Assembly: GCA_028291545.1 (NCBI GenBank)
Contig: JAQGHR010000086.1
Coordinates: 62,001 to 126,000, forward strand
Direction: 5' to 3'
Source: Planctomycetota bacterium
GTDB taxonomy: Bacteria; Planctomycetota; Planctomycetia; Isosphaerales; Isosphaeraceae
Length of the DNA stretch: 64,000 nt
Shown here: in pieces, positions 1 through 11,100 of the stretch
Numbering within the stretch: position 1 is the first letter of the stretch
Layout of the letters: the number at the start of each line of letters is the position of its first letter
Notes under the pieces: generated by a model
The model's database searches: none
What the model was told of the DNA's origin: nothing
Seen by the model: only the letters and a program-made list of their open reading frames with translations
Program-made: the position numbers and the translations under genes

Positions 1-2213
1 AGGCGCGAGAAAACGCGGAGGTAAACCGCCCGAATCAGGGCCTCCGGATCCTGTTTCTTGAGACAGAGTTCCGTGATCTCGCTATCGTCCGAGAGCCGTG
101 CGATCCGGCCGTCGACGACGACACTATTGGCCAGGCTCGCCGGTTGCAGCGGCGTCATGGCATCCTCGCGAAGCGTGATCGGATCGGGTCGAGCAGCGCG
201 CCAGCCGAAGACTTGCAGCAGGTCCGTCAGACTCTGAACCACCGGCAAGGTCAAGGAAGGCCGGTCCCGCTCGTTCGATGCCGTGGCGAGCTGCCACGCG
301 CGTCTGGGCCGACCCAGATTCAGGAATTCCGAAGGCGGCCGCCGGCCGTCAATGTCCAGGCACAGCACCTCCGCCCGGAACGGCTTGCCGACGGCGGCGA
401 ACATCGAGTCGAGGACCTGCTCGGCCGACATCCGTCGTCGGGAAATGGAGACGCTCGCCGCGGCGGAACCGCTGGGAGCGGGAGCCAAAGGTCCAACCTG
501 AGAGGCATACAGCTCCGAATTCACGATAAGCCGTGCCACATGCTTCAGATCGTAGCCATGCGCCATGAGTTCCCGGGCCAGAGCCGCGAGCAGTTCCGGA
601 TGGCGCTCCTTCAACTCGCCGTCCCAGTCGTCCAGGGGTTCGACCAGACCAACGCCCAGGAGGCGATGCCAGAGTCGATTGACGATGACGGGCGCGAACC
701 GAGTGTTGGTCGGTGAGGTGATCAGTGCGGCGAGGTGATCACGCGAACTCGCGTTCGGAGGCAGGACACCCGGCGGCAATGACTCGGCGACGATATCCGT
801 GAGCGCCCACCCGGCAGGAACCTGATCACCCGCCGCGAGCGCTACCGACACGGTCGGCATGCGGCCTCCCGGCTGTCGAACGACCGTGCTCGTGGCCGGA
901 ATCACCTGTGGTTTGCCATCTAGCAACCCCGCGATGGCGAAGAGGTCTTCCTGGCCGAAGGGGTGAGATGGTGCGTCGTGGCATCGGGCGCATTTGAGGT
1001 CGGCGGCGAGGAACGCTTTCGCCAGAATGTGGGCCTTGGCCGCCATCGGGGCGTCGTTCTGCGTGGCCATCCCGAATCCAGCCGGTCCGCCGCCCAGCGC
1101 GCTCCCGTCCATCCGGATCAGCTCGGACACAAGACGATCCATCGGCAGATTGTCGCAAAACGCGGTGTACAGGAAGCGTCGAAACGGCCCCGTGTTGTTC
1201 AAGGTCGGCTTGAGCAGTCCGGGGTTCTCGGCCAGAACGTCTTGCCAGTATCCCATCCAGTTATCGGCCCAGCGCGGGTCGTTCAGGCGAGCCTCGACGG
1301 CGCGAGCCTTCTTGTCAGGACGCGTATCGATGAGATACGCCGCGACTTCCTTCGGGTCCGGGATCACCCCGATCGTGTCGAGCGAAAGCCGACGGAAGAA
1401 CGCGGCATCATCCACCGAAACCAGCTTTGCGGCGGCGAAGTGGCGATCGATCAGATTCCCTTCACCCACGACGGCCTGGGCCCGTTCGGACTCCTTTCGC
1501 GCGATCTCGTGGCGCTTTGTCCAGAAGGGATCGTCCGCGCCAGCGGCCCGACGGCGATCCGCAGACTCGAGACCCACAATCCGGGCGGCCTCCTCGTCCG
1601 CGTAGCGTGACCAGGACTCATCGCTCAGTGGGATGTCCGAGCCAATCAGCCTCGGCACATCTCCCGGGCGCACAATCGCGGCGCAGAGTTCTCCGGTCTC
1701 CGGCCTCAACCCGTTCCCACCTACGATCGCCCACATCTCGACACGATGCGCATTGCCGTCCGAGATCCACGGCACAATCCGTTCCTGATCGCCGGCCGCC
1801 AACGCGTGCCAGTGAAGATCCTCGGGAACCTGGATCGGCGGGACGGGTTCATGGCCCGCGGAATTGCGGACGAGGGTCTTCGTCTCGGCGAGGAGCGTTC
1901 CATCGACCAGGATTCGGGCCGAGTTGCGCGCGCGAAGGAGGAATCGGTACGGTCCGGCCGGAACCTTGATGGTCGCCGTTGCATGCAGGGCGAACGCACC
2001 CGGTCGATCGATTTCGATGCCCCGCCCGTTGACCTTGGCGGGAACGCCGACGAAACCGAAGGCCGACGCGGGAAAGCTGCCGCCGTTCACCGTCCCGGCC
2101 GTGGTCCAGTCCCAGTTCTTGGGGAGCGATTCGTGGATCTCGACGGAAACCGTCGTGAGGCTCTCCGGAGGGGCCATAACACCGAGAGCGGCCCAGAGGA
2201 TGATGCCGTGCAT
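1..2213 (-). CDS. DUF1549/DUF1553 planctomycete cytochrome-associated protein (partial, runs off left edge)
   Basis: An open frame runs from ATG at 2213 through position 1 with no stop, giving at least 737 residues. An N-terminal ligand-binding or PA14-like region (about residues 20-180) precedes a DUF1549-type region (about 250-440) and a DUF1553-type region (from about 500; NRLWHRLLG near 515). A heme-type CxxCH (KCARCHDAP, C408-H412) sits at the end of DUF1549. These proteins are abundant and specific to planctomycetes and their relatives, and are usually exported; their enzymatic role is unproven. The start has GGAG about 6 nt upstream and a short hydrophobic N-terminus. Most of DUF1553 lies in view, with the last part beyond the edge. 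No partner gene is visible. Confidence 0.9.
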   Translation of the reverse strand, partial: MHGIILWAALGVMAPPESLTTVSVEIHESLPKNWDWTTAGTVNGGSFPASAFGFVGVPAKVNGRGIEIDRPGAFALHATATIKVPAGPYRFLLRARNSARILVDGTLLAETKTLVRNSAGHEPVPPIQVPEDLHWHALAAGDQERIVPWISDGNAHRVEMWAIVGGNGLRPETGELCAAIVRPGDVPRLIGSDIPLSDESWSRYADEEAARIVGLESADRRRAAGADDPFWTKRHEIARKESERAQAVVGEGNLIDRHFAAAKLVSVDDAAFFRRLSLDTIGVIPDPKEVAAYLIDTRPDKKARAVEARLNDPRWADNWMGYWQDVLAENPGLLKPTLNNTGPFRRFLYTAFCDNLPMDRLVSELIRMDGSALGGGPAGFGMATQNDAPMAAKAHILAKAFLAADLKCARCHDAPSHPFGQEDLFAIAGLLDGKPQVIPATSTVVRQPGGRMPTVSVALAAGDQVPAGWALTDIVAESLPPGVLPPNASSRDHLAALITSPTNTRFAPVIVNRLWHRLLGVGLVEPLDDWDGELKERHPELLAALARELMAHGYDLKHVARLIVNSELYASQVGPLAPAPSGSAAASVSISRRRMSAEQVLDSMFAAVGKPFRAEVLCLDIDGRRPPSEFLNLGRPRRAWQLATASNERDRPSLTLPVVQSLTDLLQVFGWRAARPDPITLREDAMTPLQPASLANSVVVDGRIARLSDDSEITELCLKKQDPEALIRAVYLRVFSR

Positions 2214-2659
2214 GGCGACTCCAGCGTTCGAACGGGGTCGAGATCGGGCACCTAACCCTATACCCTCTTTGAGATGTCGTCAATCCGCCTCCGCGATCGG
2301 CCGTGGCCGATTCTGACGCAATCACCGCCTTGTGACCCGGCCCGCCTCCTCCGACATCGCCAAAGGTTGTGGCAATCGCCGCAGGAGAATTCCTATCAGT
2401 TGAACACTGTCTTACCCATGTTCTTGTCGACAAGCCAGTGCGTAAATCCTCGCCACGGTTTCAATACGTGAGCGTTTCCAGGTGTCAAGGCGAAAGATAC
2501 CAATCGCGCCAATTTGCCCCAACTGCGCATTTTCTTGATCTCTTTCTTGTCTCGGAGAATTGATGGGTGTTCCAACCTGGCCTATGTCTGCCGCGACGAA
2601 GTGCGGACGGCCTGACAAGTGCGCACTGACGCGTGCTCGGCGAAGCACCGGGAGAGACG
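2214..2659. other. Intergenic stretch, no feature recognised
   Basis: 446 bases between the start of the leftward DUF1549 gene and a decayed rightward gene. Short frames here have no recognisable protein features. It must hold the promoter of the leftward gene, but I see no clear -35/-10 pair. Confidence 0.4.
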
Positions 2660-3244
2660 ATGATGTTGACGAAGAACCGAGGCCATTGGCTCGCTCGATC
2701 ATTCGATTCCCACTCCCCCGAGTCGGGGCCGGAAGTCGAATTGTCATGTCCAAGTCCTCTCGCGGATGCGGGAGTCACTGGAGGATCGTTGCCTGCTGAC
2801 GACGTTTACCGTCCTGAACGGCGACGACAGCGGACCTGACTCTCTGCGTGCCGAGATCGCTCTGGCCAATAGCACGCCTGGAGGCGACATTATCGACTTC
2901 GATCCGGGAGGGCGGTGATCGCCACGAACGCGGCCGATAGGTCGGAATTTATCAACACCGCCGTTGTAGCCTCGTTCGGCGCGGACCCGAACGCCTCCAA
3001 CAACTCGAGCGCCGTGACAACGACCGTTTCATTCCTCCCGCCGTTGGGCGTCAACAGCTTCCGGCCTCATGGCGGTCCGACCCATCGGCACGCCGCGAGC
3101 GCTCACGGCAGCGCGTGGCACGGGTCCAGGACGGTACCGATCCATTCTCACGCCTCTCCCAAGCACCACGTGACCCGCACGCCCAAGCTGGCGGTTCCCG
3201 GTGGCGCGACACTGGCCGCCTATCGCCTCGCGAGGAAGGGTTGA
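2660..3244 (+). pseudogene. Decayed LEPR-XLL / DUF11-repeat surface protein
   Basis: Three pieces of one secreted-protein type lie in two frames. From 2660 a frame begins MMLTKNRGHW, typical of planctomycete surface-protein N-termini, with GGAGAG just upstream. At 2766-2918 a second frame carries SLEDRCLLT, the LEPR-XLL motif, then text resembling adhesin-like proteins (DSGPDSLRAEIALANSTPGG) and a TGA at 2916. From 2915 the first frame resumes with ASFGADPNASNNSSAVTTTV, the signature of a DUF11-type (CARDB-like) repeat end, and stops at 3244. The N-terminal frameshift and the direct joining of a protein start to a C-terminal repeat imply a large internal deletion. It is very unlikely to make a functional protein. 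Confidence 0.7.
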
Positions 3245-3349
3245 CCCAGTCGACGGCCTCGGCGGTCGGGGTGTCTGTCGAGGTCACCCTGGCCGGCAGA
3301 CCTCGTCGATATCTGATCGACCGGGCAAGTTCGGAGCGCGGGCGTCGTG

Positions 3350-4435
3350 TCACCAGAACCGTAACTGTCCCGACTTCGGCATGGGCGGACGGAACTGAGT
3401 TGAGTCCAGGTCGGGCAGGCCACGATCGAGGCCGAGCTTTTTCGCGAAGAGGCGGAAGAGTGCGCCGATCTGCTTCGCCATCTCACCCGTGCCGATCATT
3501 CGGGTCCCGAATTCGCTGACGTTGAGCTTCCCACCCCTGGAGTCCCGAACTCGGCCGAGGACACGCTCCGATCGATCCGGCATCGTCCGTTCGAGCCACT
3601 CGGTGAACACGGGCGCTACGGCCAGAGGCAACCGCAGCAACGTATAACCGGCCGAGCTGGCGCCTGCCTCCTTGGCAGCGGCAAGGATGCCAGGAATCTC
3701 AACATCGGTCAGGCCGGGGATCACGGGCGCGACCAGGACTCCCACAGGGATACCGGACTTGGCCAGCGTCTCGACGGCCCTCAGCCTTGCCCTCGGCGTA
3801 CTGGTTCTCGGCTCCATCGACCGAGCCAGTTCAGCGTCCAGGGTCGTGAGACTGATGTGGACGTCGACGAGTCGTTCTCGCGCCATCCTGGCGAAAAGGT
3901 CGAGATCCCGGAGAACCAGGGCGTTCTTCGTGATGATCGTCATCGGCTGTCGTGCTTCGCACGCGACTTCGAGGCAACTCCTCGTCAGCCTGTAATCTCG
4001 CTCAGCCGGCTGATAACAATCGGTCACACCCGAGAGCGCGATCGGGTGACCGTCCCAACCCTTCCGAGCCAGGAATTCCACGAACAATTCGGGGGCCTTT
4101 TGCTTGACCATGATCTTGGTCTCGAAGTCCAGCCCCGCGTTGAATCCCAGATACTCATGCGTCGGCCTGGCATAACAATAAGTACAGCCGTGAGCACATC
4201 CGCGATACGGGTTGATACTGTAGCGAAAGCCCACATCCGGGCTATTGTTCTCGGTAACGATGGTCTGTGTACGGTCGGGCAGATATTCCGTGGGGCGACT
4301 CCGCAGGCTGTCCAGATAGTCCTGGTCGTTTTCCAGCGCCTCGAAGTCGATCTCGTGGTGAGTTCCACCGAAGCGATTGGGCGGATCGAGTTGCGAGCCA
4401 CGCCCCTTGGCCAGAGGTCGGTTCGGTTCAAGCAT
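3350..4435 (-). CDS. PA0069-family radical SAM protein
   Basis: 361 residues from ATG 4435. A further in-frame ATG lies upstream at 4528, but the extra 31 residues look non-native, whereas the chosen start leads directly into the family's KGRG region. The radical SAM cluster motif CAHGCTYCYA (CxxxCxxC) follows the N-terminal lead, and GVTDCYQPAE and TLLRLP match the spore-photoproduct-lyase-like PA0069 family. The protein should bind a 4Fe-4S cluster and S-adenosylmethionine in the cytoplasm; the family's substrate is not known. It is monocistronic, transcribed leftward towards the decayed gene, with nothing upstream that hints at a pathway. Confidence 0.9.
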   Translation of the reverse strand: MLEPNRPLAKGRGSQLDPPNRFGGTHHEIDFEALENDQDYLDSLRSRPTEYLPDRTQTIVTENNSPDVGFRYSINPYRGCAHGCTYCYARPTHEYLGFNAGLDFETKIMVKQKAPELFVEFLARKGWDGHPIALSGVTDCYQPAERDYRLTRSCLEVACEARQPMTIITKNALVLRDLDLFARMARERLVDVHISLTTLDAELARSMEPRTSTPRARLRAVETLAKSGIPVGVLVAPVIPGLTDVEIPGILAAAKEAGASSAGYTLLRLPLAVAPVFTEWLERTMPDRSERVLGRVRDSRGGKLNVSEFGTRMIGTGEMAKQIGALFRLFAKKLGLDRGLPDLDSTQFRPPMPKSGQLRFW

Positions 4436-4828
4436 CCCATGACTCCAGCCAGGTCCTATGTTCTTTTGTATAGTATAACACCCGAACGGTTTTAATGTAA
4501 ATCGGTGCAGTAATACGCTGGTAGGCATCGAATCGGGACAGCGACCCTGAGAAACCTGGGACCGGGAGGCTATTCCGTGGGTTTGGGAGGGATAGCGCGA
4601 AGGAATCGGCGATTGAAACCCAGCCGGCTCGCGATAATCTGTGTGAGGCGAAGATCCGGCCGCGCAGATCGGCCGGAGCCGTCGGAGGAAAAAACGCGAT
4701 TCCTCACGGAGAATCGGGTTTCAACGAGGCGGTGCCGAGGCTGGGCCTCGTCCGATCCACGGCGCGTGCCTTTTGCACGGCCGCAATTGGCGCGGCGCGG
4801 CCGAGGAGGATCGACAAGCAAAACGCCG
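4436..4828. other. Intergenic stretch between radical SAM gene and pntB
   Basis: 393 bases downstream of pntB and upstream of the radical SAM gene, both leftward. It should carry the pntB terminator and the radical SAM promoter. I see no canonical terminator with a U-run and no credible small gene. Confidence 0.35.
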
Positions 4829-6214
4829 TCAGCCCTCGCCGCCGCTCAGGTCGCGAACGATGGCGCCAACGAACGCGCGGGCGTCGCCGAAGAGCATGAG
4901 GGTGTGGTCGAGGTAATAGAGCGGATTATCGATGCCGGCGAAACCGGGGCTCATTCCGCGCTTGATGACCATCACGGTCCGAGCCTTGTCCACATCCAGG
5001 ATCGGCATGCCGTAGATCGGGCTCGACGGATCGTTGCGGGCCGCCGGATTCGTGACGTCGTTGGCACCGATGATCAGAGCGACGTCCGTTTGAGGGAGGT
5101 CGCCGTTAATCTCGTCCATATCCAGGAGCTTATCGTAGGGGATATCCGACTCGGCCAGCAAGACGTTCATATGACCCGGCATCCGGCCCGCGACGGGGTG
5201 GATGCCGAATCGGACGTCGACTCCCCGCTTGACGAGCGCGTCGTGAAGTTCTCTCACCTTGTGCTGGGCCTGCGCGACCGCCAGGCCGTATCCGGGCACG
5301 ATCACGACCGTGTTGGCGGCCGAAAGGATCGCAGCCGCTTCCTCGGCGGTCGCACTCTTGACCGGTCGAGCTTCCTGCGCGCCGGGTCCGGAGACTTGCT
5401 CCTGGCCGAATGCCCCGAAGAGAACATTCGAAAACGACCGATTCATCGCCTTCGACATGTTGATGGAGAGGATCAAGCCCGATGCGCCGTCGAGCGCGCC
5501 GGCGATGATCAGCAACTTGTTGTTCAGCACGAAACCCATCGCGGCGGCGGAGAGGCCCGCGTAGGAGTTCAACAAGGAGATCACCGTCGGCATGTCGGCC
5601 CCGCCGATCGGTACGATCATCAGCACGCCAAAAATCAGCGGGATCGCAATGATGAGCGGGAAGATGTAGATCTGGTCCGGATGAAATACCAGGTACGCCG
5701 CGATGCCGAGTGATAGCGCCAGCAGCGAGAGGTTGACGAGGTTTTGCCCTTTATACGTGATCGGACGCTGAGGCAAGATCTCCTGGAGTTTGCCCGCAGC
5801 CATCAAGCTGCCCGTGAATGTGAGTGAGCCGAGGATGACTTCTAGTGCAAGCACGGCCATCGTGAATCGCGGGACATCCGGCGCCTGCAAATAGAATTCC
5901 GAGGTACCGACAAGCGTGACGCAGAGCGACCCGAGTGCATGGCTGAGCGCGGTTCGTTGCGGCACCGCCGTCATCTGAACCCTGCCGAGATAGACGCCGA
6001 GGATCGAGCCCAGCACGAGCGCGACGGCGATCCATCGATATTCCACGATCCCGTGGTGGAGCAGGGTTGCGAGGATCGCCAGAAGCATCCCCAACTCGCC
6101 AGCCCAGACTCCCCGCCGCGCGGTGCGCGGAGAGCTCATCCACTTCAGGGAGAGGATGAAGAGCGCCGAAGCGATGAGATAGGTGATCGCGATGACCTGT
6201 TCGCTGCGACTCAT
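4829..6214 (-). CDS. pntB: NAD(P) transhydrogenase subunit beta
   Basis: 461 residues, the usual length for PntB. Residues 1-260 form multiple membrane helices (domain II, proton channel). The C-terminal 180 residues are the soluble NADP(H)-binding domain III, with GYGLAVAQAQ, HPVAGRMPGHMNVLLAE and GANDVTNPAA all present. It couples hydride transfer between NADH and NADP+ to proton movement across the inner membrane. It is the third gene of a leftward operon, 17 nt after pntAB. The three-gene split form (alpha1, alpha2, beta) is common in bacteria outside the enterics. Confidence 0.96.
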   Translation of the reverse strand: MSRSEQVIAITYLIASALFILSLKWMSSPRTARRGVWAGELGMLLAILATLLHHGIVEYRWIAVALVLGSILGVYLGRVQMTAVPQRTALSHALGSLCVTLVGTSEFYLQAPDVPRFTMAVLALEVILGSLTFTGSLMAAGKLQEILPQRPITYKGQNLVNLSLLALSLGIAAYLVFHPDQIYIFPLIIAIPLIFGVLMIVPIGGADMPTVISLLNSYAGLSAAAMGFVLNNKLLIIAGALDGASGLILSINMSKAMNRSFSNVLFGAFGQEQVSGPGAQEARPVKSATAEEAAAILSAANTVVIVPGYGLAVAQAQHKVRELHDALVKRGVDVRFGIHPVAGRMPGHMNVLLAESDIPYDKLLDMDEINGDLPQTDVALIIGANDVTNPAARNDPSSPIYGMPILDVDKARTVMVIKRGMSPGFAGIDNPLYYLDHTLMLFGDARAFVGAIVRDLSGGEG

Positions 6215-6231
6215 GGCGTCTTACGTCTCGC

Positions 6232-6528
6232 TCATGGTTTCTTCGGGGCGCTCGCCTTGAACATCTTGAGCATCCGGTCCGTGATCATGAACCCTCCCAC
6301 GACATTGCTCGTGGCCGCAACGATGGCGACAGTACCGAACACGGTCGCCATCGTGCTCTTGTGCTCGCCGGCCAGGATGATGGCCCCGATCACGGCGATC
6401 GCGTCGAGCGCGTTGGTCAGCGACATCAGCGGGGTGTGCAACAGCGGCGAGACGCGACGGATCACCTCGAACCCGATGAACGCCGCTAGCATGAAGACGT
6501 AAAGATTCGTGAGCAGGTCGCCCCTCAT
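6232..6528 (-). CDS. pntAB: NAD(P) transhydrogenase subunit alpha, part 2 (membrane)
   Basis: 98 residues with three hydrophobic helices, matching the membrane part of the alpha subunit (VIRRVSPLLHTPLMSLTNAL is a conserved stretch). Its start overlaps the end of pntAA by 4 nt, which implies translational coupling. It contributes to the transmembrane proton path together with PntB. Confidence 0.95.
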   Translation of the reverse strand: MRGDLLTNLYVFMLAAFIGFEVIRRVSPLLHTPLMSLTNALDAIAVIGAIILAGEHKSTMATVFGTVAIVAATSNVVGGFMITDRMLKMFKASAPKKP

Positions 6529-7712
6529 CGTCCGGCCTCCGGTGTCTCGACTCCGATCGCGGGCATCGCGAAGAAATCTCGCACGCGATCGTTGACAATT
6601 TCGCCATTGTGCGTGAGAAGCGTTTCTCGGGTAATCTCGTCGCTCAGTTCAACCGGAATCGTCCCGTCCTTGACCAGATGAGTCAGGAACGCCGTGAGGT
6701 TCTTCGCGTACATCTGGCTGGCGTGGTAAGGAACGGTACTGGCGAGATTGAACCGGCCGATCACGGTCACGCCGTGCTCGACCACCGTTTCTCCCGGCCG
6801 GGTCAGCAGGCAATTTCCGCCTCGCTCCGCGGCGAGATCGACGATCACCGAGCCGGGCGCCATGCGGCCCACCATCTCATGAGTGACCAGGACCGGCGAC
6901 TTCTTGCCGGGAATGACCGCGGCCGTGATCACGATGTCGCTCTCGGCCACGACGTTGCCGAGCAAGTCGCGCTGGCGATCGTAGAAAGTCTCGTCTTGAG
7001 CACGAGCGTAACCGCGCGTGTCCTCCGCATCTCGGACGTCCAGCGGAAGCTCGACAAATCGACCCCCGAGGCTCTGGACCTGTTCTTTCGCTGCGGGCCG
7101 AAGGTCGTACGCGGACGTGACAGCCCCGAGCCGCCGTGCTGTGGCGATCGCCTGGAGTCCGGCCACGCCAGCCCCGATCACCAGGACGCGAGCGGGCGTG
7201 ATGGTGCCCGCCGCCGTCGTCAGCATCGGGAAGATCCGAGGTAGGACATCGGCGGCGATGATCACGGCCTTGTAACCGCAGATCGTCGCCATGGATGAGA
7301 GCACGTCCATGCTCTGCGCGCGGGTCGTTCGCGGCATGAGTTCAACGGAAAACGACGTGACTCCCGCCCTCGCGAGATCCTGGATCGTTTCGAGCGTTCC
7401 CAGTGGTCGGAGGAACCCGATGAGGACCTGCCCAGGGCGAACGAGCGGAAGGTCGTCCTTTCCGGTCTGGTCGTTCGAGCCGTGACAGAGCACCTGGACC
7501 ACGATATCGGACGTGCGGAAAACCTCCGCGCGATCGTGGATAATTTGCGCGCCCCGCGCGACGTATTCCGCGTCCGGATAGCCCGCTTCCGCCCCCGCGC
7601 CGGCTTCGACGACGACGTCGAGACCTGCCTTTTTGAGCGAGGGAATGACCCCGGGAACCAGGGCCACGCGCCGCTCGCCCGGATAGCTCTCACGAGGGAC
7701 GCCAACGATCAT
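6525..7712 (-). CDS. pntAA: NAD(P) transhydrogenase subunit alpha, part 1 (NAD-binding)
   Basis: 395 residues from ATG 7712, where the family start MIVGVPRESYPGERRVAL begins and GGAGG lies 4 nt upstream. An in-frame ATG at 7778 would add 22 unconserved residues. This is soluble domain I: an alanine-dehydrogenase-like N-terminal half and a Rossmann NAD(H) site around VIGAGVAGLQAIATARRLGA. It delivers hydride to or from NADP(H) on PntB. First gene of the pntAA-pntAB-pntB operon, transcribed divergently from the WD40 gene. Confidence 0.95.
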   Translation of the reverse strand: MIVGVPRESYPGERRVALVPGVIPSLKKAGLDVVVEAGAGAEAGYPDAEYVARGAQIIHDRAEVFRTSDIVVQVLCHGSNDQTGKDDLPLVRPGQVLIGFLRPLGTLETIQDLARAGVTSFSVELMPRTTRAQSMDVLSSMATICGYKAVIIAADVLPRIFPMLTTAAGTITPARVLVIGAGVAGLQAIATARRLGAVTSAYDLRPAAKEQVQSLGGRFVELPLDVRDAEDTRGYARAQDETFYDRQRDLLGNVVAESDIVITAAVIPGKKSPVLVTHEMVGRMAPGSVIVDLAAERGGNCLLTRPGETVVEHGVTVIGRFNLASTVPYHASQMYAKNLTAFLTHLVKDGTIPVELSDEITRETLLTHNGEIVNDRVRDFFAMPAIGVETPEAGR

Positions 7713-8103
7713 GGAGCCTCCATCGGGCGTGACGAGCCAGCCCAGCGAGCCATCGATGAGTCCTCCACCAAACGTCATCCAGCTTCATCGGAAACGGGTC
7801 GCGTCCACGCGTCGTTTCCGGAGGATTTGCAGTGAAGAGGATCTTTCCTACATGGAACGGGGACCAGACGCCATACGGTAGAGTCGAATTCCTGAGAATC
7901 CGAATGGATCGGATATGCGTACTCGCGATTTCAGGGCTCCCGAAGCCCGAAGTAACGTCACAGGCAATTTTCTGGATCGTGAGACAGGGCCTCGATTCGC
8001 CTGCCGGCTGAGGCCGGGCCTCCTTGCACGTTGATGAGGTACGGGGGAGAATCCTGGCCGATGCGAGGCGAGCAACTCGAACATTGACCACGGAGCACGC
8101 TCC
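7713..8103. other. Divergent intergenic region, pntAA / WD40 gene
   Basis: 391 bases between two divergent genes, so it should hold both promoters. I could not pick out a convincing -35/-10 pair, operator or riboswitch. Nothing coding is supported here. Confidence 0.35.
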
Positions 8104-11100
8104 ATGTCGTCCGGCTATTGCTCAAGAGCGAACGCGCCAACGCGTCAGTGGTTGATCGCGGCCTGGATCTTCCTGGTCCTGGGGACGACGGGGTCGGTAC
8201 TCGCGCAGAATCCGCCGGGCCCACAGGAGGCGGAATTACGCCGGCAGCTCCAGATCGAACGGGAGGCTCGAAAGTCACTCACGTATCAGGCCGACATGCG
8301 CAAGGCGGCTCTGCTCGCCGAGGCCGAGGATTGGTCTGGGCTGCGTGCCGTCCTCGACGAGTACAAGCCCGCGGAGGGCGATACCGACCTGAGGGCGTGG
8401 GAATGGCATTTTCTCGACAGCCTCGTCAAGAAAACGCAGTTGGTGGACCGTCAAGTCGCCGTGCTTCAAGGACCGAGTGCGGGGATACATCAACTCGCCT
8501 GGAGCGACAATGGAGAGCGCCTCGCTGCCGTCGGGATGGATGGCGCGGTCCTCCTCTGGGACGTGAAGACCGGCAAGGAAGTTCGCCGACTGGGCGGCGG
8601 AGCCAGGTACGTCGCCTGGGATCGAGACGGTCAGCGGCTCACGGTTTCAGCCGAGAAGGGCACCGTGTCTCTCTGGCCGGCCGATCCGGGACCCTCCCGA
8701 CGTTTCTTCGGCCCCGTGGCAGGCCTGTACGATTTTCGACAGCCGGCGTTTTCCCCGGACGGCCGTATGGTTGCGCTCGCCGTGGACAAGACCTCGGCGG
8801 CCATTCACGACGCCGAGACGGGGTTGGAAGTCCGTAATCTGACGGGCCATCAGGGCCTGATTTCGGTCGTGGCGTGGCATCCGGAGGGCACGAAGATCGC
8901 GACGGGCAGCAGCGATGGAACGATCAAGATCTGGGATCCGTCCAACGGCAAGGAAACAACCAGCCTGGATGCAGGTGGCGATGTCTTCGGCCTGCGGTGG
9001 ACTCCGGACGGACGCGGGATTGCGGCGGTAATCTGGCCTCGGCACGGAACGCGCCAGGTCGGGATCTGGGATGTGGCTCGGCGCGAGAGAGTCTTCACGG
9101 CCGAAAGCCACGGGGGCTCGCACCGACCCAATCAACGCCAGGTCGCCTTGCGAATCAGCGGCGATGGCAAGCGAATCGCCGCCGAGACGATGGATGGCAT
9201 CGCGGTGTGGGAGACGGATACCAGCCGGCCGATTTTTCAGGCAACGACAGGACCCCGGTTCTCTCAACTCGATGGCTGCGACCCCGAGGTCAGGCGTTGG
9301 GCGTCCCTGGAGACGGTCGGCACCCGGGCGACCTGCCGGGTGATTGACATGGCGACGATGAATGAGTTGATGCGGGTCGACGTGTCGATCCCGATGAATC
9401 GCTACCAATGCGCACTGTCATGGAGCGGGGACGGGAAACGGCTCGCCGCCGGATTCTCCCAGGGCAAGGTATCCATTTACGATGTCCCCAGGGACCGTGG
9501 CGAGGCTCGCGTCTTCAACACGGGGACTGCCACGCTATTCGGTTGGAGCCCCAACGGGCGAGGCTTCGCCTACTCCACACAGGGCGAAGTCCGCCTGGGC
9601 ACGCTACCCGCAAGGACCGCAACGCCGATGCGCCTGGGTCCGCCGCTCCTGTTGCCATCGGTAGTAAGCCTGAGTCCCGACGGCAAGTTCCTTGCGGGGG
9701 CGGACCGAGACGGCTCGCTGCCGATCTGGGATACGGCCACGGGCAAGATCGCCCAGCAGCTTCCGGGGCACCCTGCTCCTATTTCGGACCGGCTCGGCGC
9801 ATCGGGCCGCGCGGCGCACTCGCTGGTCTGGAGTCCCGATGGCAGGCGTCTCGCCAGTCTTCGCGGCAACGACGGCGACGTTCGAATCTGGGACCTGAAG
9901 AGCGGCAAGGTTCTCACATCATTCCAGTTTGGCGGCAAGGAGATCTCGGTCTCTCCCAACGATTCTCCGCCGCTCGCCTGGAGCCGCGATGGTCATTTTC
10001 TCGCCGCCCGTAGTGGATGGCCGCGGAAGAAGATACGGATTCTCGATGTCACCACGGGCAGGCAGACCCGTGAGTGGGACGGAGGACCCGACACGGCCTC
10101 ATCGAACGCGATGGCCTGGGACCCGACGGGCAAGAGACTCGCAACCTGTCTGGGGGATCCGCCTCGAATTCAGATCCGGGAAATCAGCGCGGGGAATCGG
10201 GTTTCCGAGCTGACGGACCGAGTCCCCTTCCTGCGGGAGATGAGCTGGAGCCCGGACGGTTTGCGTCTGGCGTATTTTAGCGACCGTCGTTGGACGATCC
10301 ACGATCTCACGACCGGGCAAAGCAGGCTCGTCGAGGGGGCGGGCGAGCGCCTGTGCTGGAAGCCGGACAGTTCTCAGATCGCGCTGTTTGGCGTCGGCCC
10401 GACAAGTACGGGAGTCATCAGTTTCGCTGACCCGGCCACGGGGACCGCGCTCCCCGGCGAGAAGGGTTTCGCCAGCCCGGACCCGTCCGCGATGCAACTG
10501 CCCGCCGGGGCCTCCAGTCGCTTCAACATGCGGATTCAATCCGTGGTCTGGAACGAGCAGGGTATTCAGGCCGCCGGGGACGCGATGCCCTACCCGGGAA
10601 TGGGCATGCTGGTCGTTTGGGATGTACGGACGGGAAAGCCGTTCATGAAGCTCGGACAGATCTACGACGCGATTGCGGACCGATCCCGAGTTGCCCGCAT
10701 CGTCGCCTGGGCTCCCGACAACCGGGCGATCGCCACGCTCGCGGAGGGCTCGAACGAGAATAGCCGGATCGACATCTGGGATGCCGCGACCGGACGAAAA
10801 ACTCGATCGCTGGTCGGCGGCAGGATCAATTCTCGTGGCGCGGCGGCTCTGGCCTGGAGCCCGGATGGGCAGAGCCTGGCCTTTGCCGGTGAGGTGGTGC
10901 AAGTCTGGAAAGTCGCGATCCCGTTGCCGCCTGTGACCCTGAGGCAGGCCACGAAGGGCACCTCCGAGCCCGATCAGACATTTCTGGCCTGGAGCGCCGA
11001 CAGTCGCGGCCTTGCCGTCCTCGATTGTCTCCATTCTTCCGCCCGTGACGCGGTGCTTACGGGCTGGGATCTGAGCACGGGCAAGGAGCGATTTTCCTGG

